Assembly (NCBI GenBank): GCA_002348825.1
Contig: DEBN01000080.1
Coordinates: 1-11,879 of the forward strand
DNA from: Gammaproteobacteria bacterium UBA2955
GTDB taxonomy: Bacteria; Pseudomonadota; Gammaproteobacteria; Pseudomonadales; Azotimanducaceae
Direction: 5' to 3'
DNA length: 11,879 bases
Position numbers and translations under genes: made by a program. Under the pieces are notes generated by a model. It had not been told where the DNA came from and did no database searches. It saw only the letters and a list, made by a program, of their open reading frames with translations. This document shows positions 6,207 through 11,879 of this stretch, piece by piece (the first letter of the stretch is position 1; every line of letters starts with the position of its first letter).

Positions 6207-6818
6207 ATGTTGAAACTGCATTTTGCGCCGAATTCGCGAGCGGGGCGCATCGTTTGGTTGCTCGAAGAGCTAGGCATGCCTTACGAGATAAATAAAATGG
6301 CGTTTAGCCCCAAAGACCTGAAGTCTGACGAGCACCGCGCGCGTCATCCTCTAGGGCGCGTGCCGGTCTTGGAGGATGGGGACATCACGCTCTTCGAATC
6401 AGGAGCGATTGTCGATTATATATTTGAGCGCCATCAGAACGGTGGACTTAAACCTGCAGCGGACTCGCCCTTGTTTCCTAACTACTTACAGTGGTTCCAC
6501 TATTGCGAGGGTATGGTGATGCCTCCAGTGAACACCATAGTTGTGCAAACGGTGCTGTTACCTCCTGATCGTCGTGACGAAACTGCGCTGGGTCAGGCGC
6601 AACGCTTGTTAACAAAAGCGCTGGAACCCGTTGAAGGGGCATTAGCGGGTAAGGAATATCTGATTGGCGACTTCTCCGGTGCGGATATCATGCTCGGGCA
6701 CGCCTGCTTTATGAGCAATCGATTGGGCTGTGTCTCCGAAGCGATGCCCAACCTGCAAGGTTACGTTAAGCGCATTGCTGACCGCCCAGCTTTCAAGTAC
6801 GCCATAGAATTGAGTTAG
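6207..6818 (+). CDS. Glutathione S-transferase family protein
   Basis: This is a cytosolic GST-fold enzyme of 203 residues. The ATG at 6207 follows a strong GGAGG site with 5-base spacing; a TTG at 6195 would overlap that site. The N-terminal thioredoxin-like domain (about 1-78) has FAPNSRAGRIVWLLEELG, where Ser10 or the adjacent Asn/Arg would contact the glutathione thiol. It also has the cis-Pro motif RVPVLEDG (Pro53) and the glutamyl-binding pair Glu64-Ser65 in FESGAIVDYI. The C-terminal helical domain contains the fold-stabilising capping box in GDFSGADIMLGH (Ser157 to Asp160) and ends at RPAFKYAIELS. Such proteins conjugate or reduce electrophiles with glutathione, and the true substrate is not predictable. 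The gene appears monocistronic, lying between two minus-strand genes. Confidence 0.92.
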   Translation: MLKLHFAPNSRAGRIVWLLEELGMPYEINKMAFSPKDLKSDEHRARHPLGRVPVLEDGDITLFESGAIVDYIFERHQNGGLKPAADSPLFPNYLQWFHYCEGMVMPPVNTIVVQTVLLPPDRRDETALGQAQRLLTKALEPVEGALAGKEYLIGDFSGADIMLGHACFMSNRLGCVSEAMPNLQGYVKRIADRPAFKYAIELS

Positions 6819-7131
6819 GAATAGCACGCCAATGCCCGCAAAAGGGTAGGTGGATTGATTCGAGTTAAGTCGTAGAGCGAGCGGTTCGCTTTTAAGAGCG
6901 AATGGTGGAGGCTGTGACTGGTCAGGTATTTGCCGAGTTCAGGATTCATCGACGTGGTTTTGCAGCCAGCGAGCGCATTTGATTTGCCACAGGGTAATTT
7001 CGCGTCGGGGCAGGCCGTTGGTTGATGCTACTGGTTGATTCTTATAACCGTCCGCACTCAGGGCGGCTGGCACCGCAAGCGCTGATCGATAGCGAGTAAT
7101 TAAAATTTGACGCGAGAATTGATGCGGCCAC
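6819..7131. other. Intergenic stretch with a possible decayed or overlapping pair of short frames
   Basis: These 313 bp separate the convergent GST and SDR genes. No established gene is visible. On the minus strand two 44-residue frames overlap by 11 bases: 6939-7073 (GTG start) and 6815-6949 (ATG start). The first contains REITLWQIKCARWLQNHVDE, loosely reminiscent of the first helices of AraC-type DNA-binding domains, and its codons look natural. A single frameshift would join the two. They may be a gene remnant or chance, and I do not call them genes. The stretch also holds the hairpins noted separately near 6876-6902. Confidence 0.4.
6876..6902 (+). terminator. Possible weak intrinsic terminator / palindrome after the GST gene
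   Basis: AGCGA (6876-6880) pairs with TCGCT (6886-6890) and is followed by a run of four T (6890-6893). The right arm also takes part in an 18-bp imperfect palindrome, TTCGCT-TTTAAG-AGCGAA (6885-6902). The stems are short and the T-run is modest, so termination here is only plausible. Confidence 0.3.
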
Positions 7132-7899
7132 TTAAGTGCGCCCAGCGTCGATAATAAAACTCTGCCCGGTAATCATTTTGCTCTCTGCTGCTGCCAGAAA
7201 AAGCGCGAGGTTGGCCACATCTTCAGGCAACAGCCTTGTCTGTAGCGCGACTTGTTGCATCCAATGGGCCTCTTCATCGGGTGTAAGCCATGTCTGCAAT
7301 TGCCGCTCGGTGGCTACCCAGCCAGGAAGTATCGCGTTCACGCGCACGTCGTCTGCACCGTAGTCTCGGGCTAGGGCTTTTGTCATCCCGACGATACCGG
7401 CTTTTGCTGTGACATAGCCCGGCATGTTTCGAGGCCCCAGCAGAGCATTAATAGAGCTGAAATTAATAATCGAGCCGCCCTCCCGCTCAGCCATCAGGCG
7501 GGCCGCCGCCTGAGCCGCAAAGAAAGCTGCATCCAGATTAATCGCCATACAATCACGCCAGCTTTGCGGGGTCACCTCCGCTGGCTTTTGGCGCATGTCA
7601 TTGGCTGCGTTATTAATGCAGATATTTAACGGTCCGAGTGCCGCGTCGGCGTCCGCAACTGCTGTTTGCAGTGCGCGAGAGTCTGTTACATCCACTTTTT
7701 GAAACCAACATGCTGCTGCGTGCTCCACGTCGAGAGTAGCGATTAAATCAGTTGCAGAGTCGGCATCGGTATCCACAAAAGCGACCTTTGAGCCCTGTTG
7801 CGCGAAGGCCTGAACGAGGGCGGCACCGATACCCGTGGCACCACCCGTGATAAAGACGCATTTTTTGCGCAAGCTTGGGTAATTCGCCGACCCTTCCAT
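7132..7899 (-). CDS. SDR-family sugar 1-dehydrogenase (D-galactose or related aldose)
   Basis: This is a classical short-chain dehydrogenase of 255 residues. The ATG at 7899 is preceded by GAGG with 7-base spacing. The Rossmann motif is TGGATGIG (18-25), and Asp43 at the end of strand 2 (AFVDTD) favours NAD+ over NADP+. NNAAN (96-100) replaces the usual NNAG. The catalytic tetrad is Asn121, Ser149, Tyr162 and Lys166. The N-terminus (YPSLRKKCVFITGG) and the C-terminal block (RLLPEDVANLALFLAA, then TGQSFIIDAGR) closely resemble the aldose 1-dehydrogenases typified by Caulobacter D-xylose dehydrogenase and related galactose/arabinose enzymes, which oxidise the sugar at C1 to a lactone. Divergence from a beta-galactosidase gene makes D-galactose the best substrate guess, but that is inference from context. 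A generic SDR of other specificity remains possible. Confidence 0.85.
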   Translation of the reverse strand: MEGSANYPSLRKKCVFITGGATGIGAALVQAFAQQGSKVAFVDTDADSATDLIATLDVEHAAACWFQKVDVTDSRALQTAVADADAALGPLNICINNAANDMRQKPAEVTPQSWRDCMAINLDAAFFAAQAAARLMAEREGGSIINFSSINALLGPRNMPGYVTAKAGIVGMTKALARDYGADDVRVNAILPGWVATERQLQTWLTPDEEAHWMQQVALQTRLLPEDVANLALFLAAAESKMITGQSFIIDAGRT

Positions 7900-7951
7900 C
7901 TGTTAACCTCTTGTTCGCTATGGTTTGTGGGTGCGATTTAGTGCGCCCCAG

Positions 7952-7980
7952 ATTCCAAAGACTAACCTAGAGTCAGGCAA
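7952..7980 (-). promoter_or_regulatory. Candidate promoter for the SDR gene
   Basis: On the minus strand TTGCCT (7975-7980, 4 of 6) and TGGAAT (7952-7957, 4 of 6) are spaced by 17 bp. They would start a transcript near 7945, about 45 bases before the SDR ATG. Just downstream, GGGTGC (7929-7934) and GCGCCC (7943-7948) form an inverted repeat with one G-T pair, a possible operator. Both calls are by eye. Confidence 0.3.
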
Positions 7981-7984
7981 ATAG

Positions 7985-11059
<3,075 letters not shown>

Positions 11060-11081
11060 GCATTTGCATGGGTGTCGGTAT

Positions 11082-11106
11082 TCGGCTCTGGATGCTGGTA
11101 AGCCGA
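11082..11106 (+). other. Stem-loop downstream of lacZ
   Basis: TCGGCT (11082-11087) pairs with AGCCGA (11101-11106) across a 13-base loop, 22 bp after the lacZ stop. There is no T-run behind it, so it is more likely an RNA-stabilising or neutral structure than an intrinsic terminator. Confidence 0.3.
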
Positions 11107-11132
11107 GGCATTTCGCCCACCAGAGGGTGCAA

Positions 11133-11154
11133 GCAGTGATTATCGACTGCGTTT
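11133..11154 (+). terminator. Possible weak terminator after lacZ
   Basis: GCAGT (11133-11137) and ACTGC (11146-11150) form a 5-bp stem with an 8-base loop, followed by GTTTAATT. The stem is short and the T-run poor. It is the best candidate in the 158-bp gap between lacZ and the next gene. Confidence 0.25.
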
Positions 11155-11217
11155 AATTCACCAGTCGGTTGGCTTTTCCGGTAGCCTTCTCTCCTTCGTA
11201 GTTTTGAATTTTTTCTC

Positions 11218-11879
11218 ATGAACGATTCTGATCCAGACGAGCTCAAATTGACCTTACCCTTGGCTGTCGCTGGGCTAATGGTGCAAGTGGTCGCATCGGA
11301 CGAGCACTTAGAGGATGCCGAGCTCAAACGCACGTTATCTGCGGTACAAGAAGTGACCCGCGTAACAGAATCTGAGGCCATAGCCCTAGTTTCTGAAGCT
11401 CAAGAACTGCAAACCCGGCCTATTGGGCTGCGAACCCTGACCGATGAGTTGAAAAAAGAAATGACGCTCGAGACGCGCATTAGCTTTATTAAGCAGCTTT
11501 GGCATATCGCCCACGCAGACGGTCGCGCCGACAAATTTGAGGAGCACGATATTCAGGAAATCGCGCAATTGCTGGAGGTTCCGTATAAAGAATTAGTTTC
11601 TGCTCAGGTGGTGTCGAAACTGCAATACATCGAGGCGTTGTTTCGCGATCAAGGCGGTTATTTGAATTTGCCTTTAACCACTGCGGTGTTGTTTATGGAG
11701 ATTGCTCGGGCTGACGGCCGGGTCGATGAAGCAGAAATTGCCGTTTCTATTGAACATCTAATGGAGACTTTTTCGCTCGAAACTACTGCTGCCGAAGCGC
11801 TTATTCAGCGCGCTTTCGACGTGGTAGGTAATGGTCCTGGCTTGCGCGCTTATACAGATTTCTTGGCTCGGAACACATC
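11218..11879 (+). CDS. Tandem TerB-like domain protein (3' end outside window)
   Basis: The frame is open from ATG 11218 to the window edge, with 220 residues visible. It is an acidic, helical, soluble protein. The first TerB/DjlA-N-like unit covers about residues 10-145, with acidic clusters ASDEHLEDAEL (26-36) and HADGRADKFEEHDI (99-112). A second unit starts at about 150 with ARADGRVDEAEI (163-174). Each cluster has the hydrophobic-x-Ala-Asp-Gly-x-x-Asp-x-x-Glu pattern that TerB-family proteins use to bind metal. TerB relatives occur in tellurite-resistance and stress systems and as J-protein accessory domains, but no ter genes or J domain are visible, so the role is unknown. No purine-rich ribosome site precedes the ATG; the leader there is pyrimidine-rich (GAATTTTTTCTC). 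The truncation is due to the window edge. Confidence 0.8.
   Translation, partial: MNDSDPDELKLTLPLAVAGLMVQVVASDEHLEDAELKRTLSAVQEVTRVTESEAIALVSEAQELQTRPIGLRTLTDELKKEMTLETRISFIKQLWHIAHADGRADKFEEHDIQEIAQLLEVPYKELVSAQVVSKLQYIEALFRDQGGYLNLPLTTAVLFMEIARADGRVDEAEIAVSIEHLMETFSLETTAAEALIQRAFDVVGNGPGLRAYTDFLARNT

Overview
The window looks like ordinary chromosomal DNA from a gammaproteobacterium. The main evidence is the gacA(uvrY)-uvrC-pgsA block followed by a tRNA-Cys gene, an arrangement typical of that class. A LacZ-type beta-galactosidase next to a sugar 1-dehydrogenase, together with moderate GC content, would fit a carbohydrate-degrading marine lineage such as Cellvibrionaceae. That finer placement is inference. 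I see no phage, transposon, CRISPR or toxin-antitoxin locus.

Layout. 1-489: the 3' end of a glutaryl-CoA dehydrogenase gene (gcdH). 615-3988: gacA, then uvrC after a 212-bp leader rich in inverted repeats, then pgsA 12 bp further on. 3996-4069: tRNA-Cys(GCA) on the minus strand, pointing into the end of pgsA. 4166-5054: a PaaI-type hotdog thioesterase and a YaiI-family protein, convergent with one base between them. 5112-5327: a small two-helix membrane protein. 5386-6084 (minus): a protein with the endonuclease/exonuclease/phosphatase (EEP) fold whose catalytic residues are partly lost. 6207-6818: a glutathione S-transferase. 6819-7131: a 313-bp gap holding a possible decayed reading frame. 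7132-11059: a divergent pair, an SDR sugar 1-dehydrogenase (minus) and a LacZ-type GH2 beta-galactosidase (plus). 11218-end: the start of a protein with repeated TerB-like units, cut by the window edge.

How the genes work together. GacA, UvrC and PgsA are neighbours by long conservation rather than by shared function: global regulation, nucleotide excision repair and phosphatidylglycerol synthesis. The lacZ/SDR pair suggests that galactose released from beta-galactosides may be oxidised at C1 to the lactone, the entry step of oxidative (De Ley-Doudoroff type) galactose use. The remaining genes look like unlinked housekeeping or accessory functions.

The points most worth a second look are: a GacA whose receiver lacks the usual Asp pair and switch Thr; a lacZ whose family-conserved N-terminus continues upstream of any standard start codon; the EEP protein without its terminal Asp-His; alternative hairpins in the uvrC leader; and the tandem TerB protein with no visible ribosome binding site.
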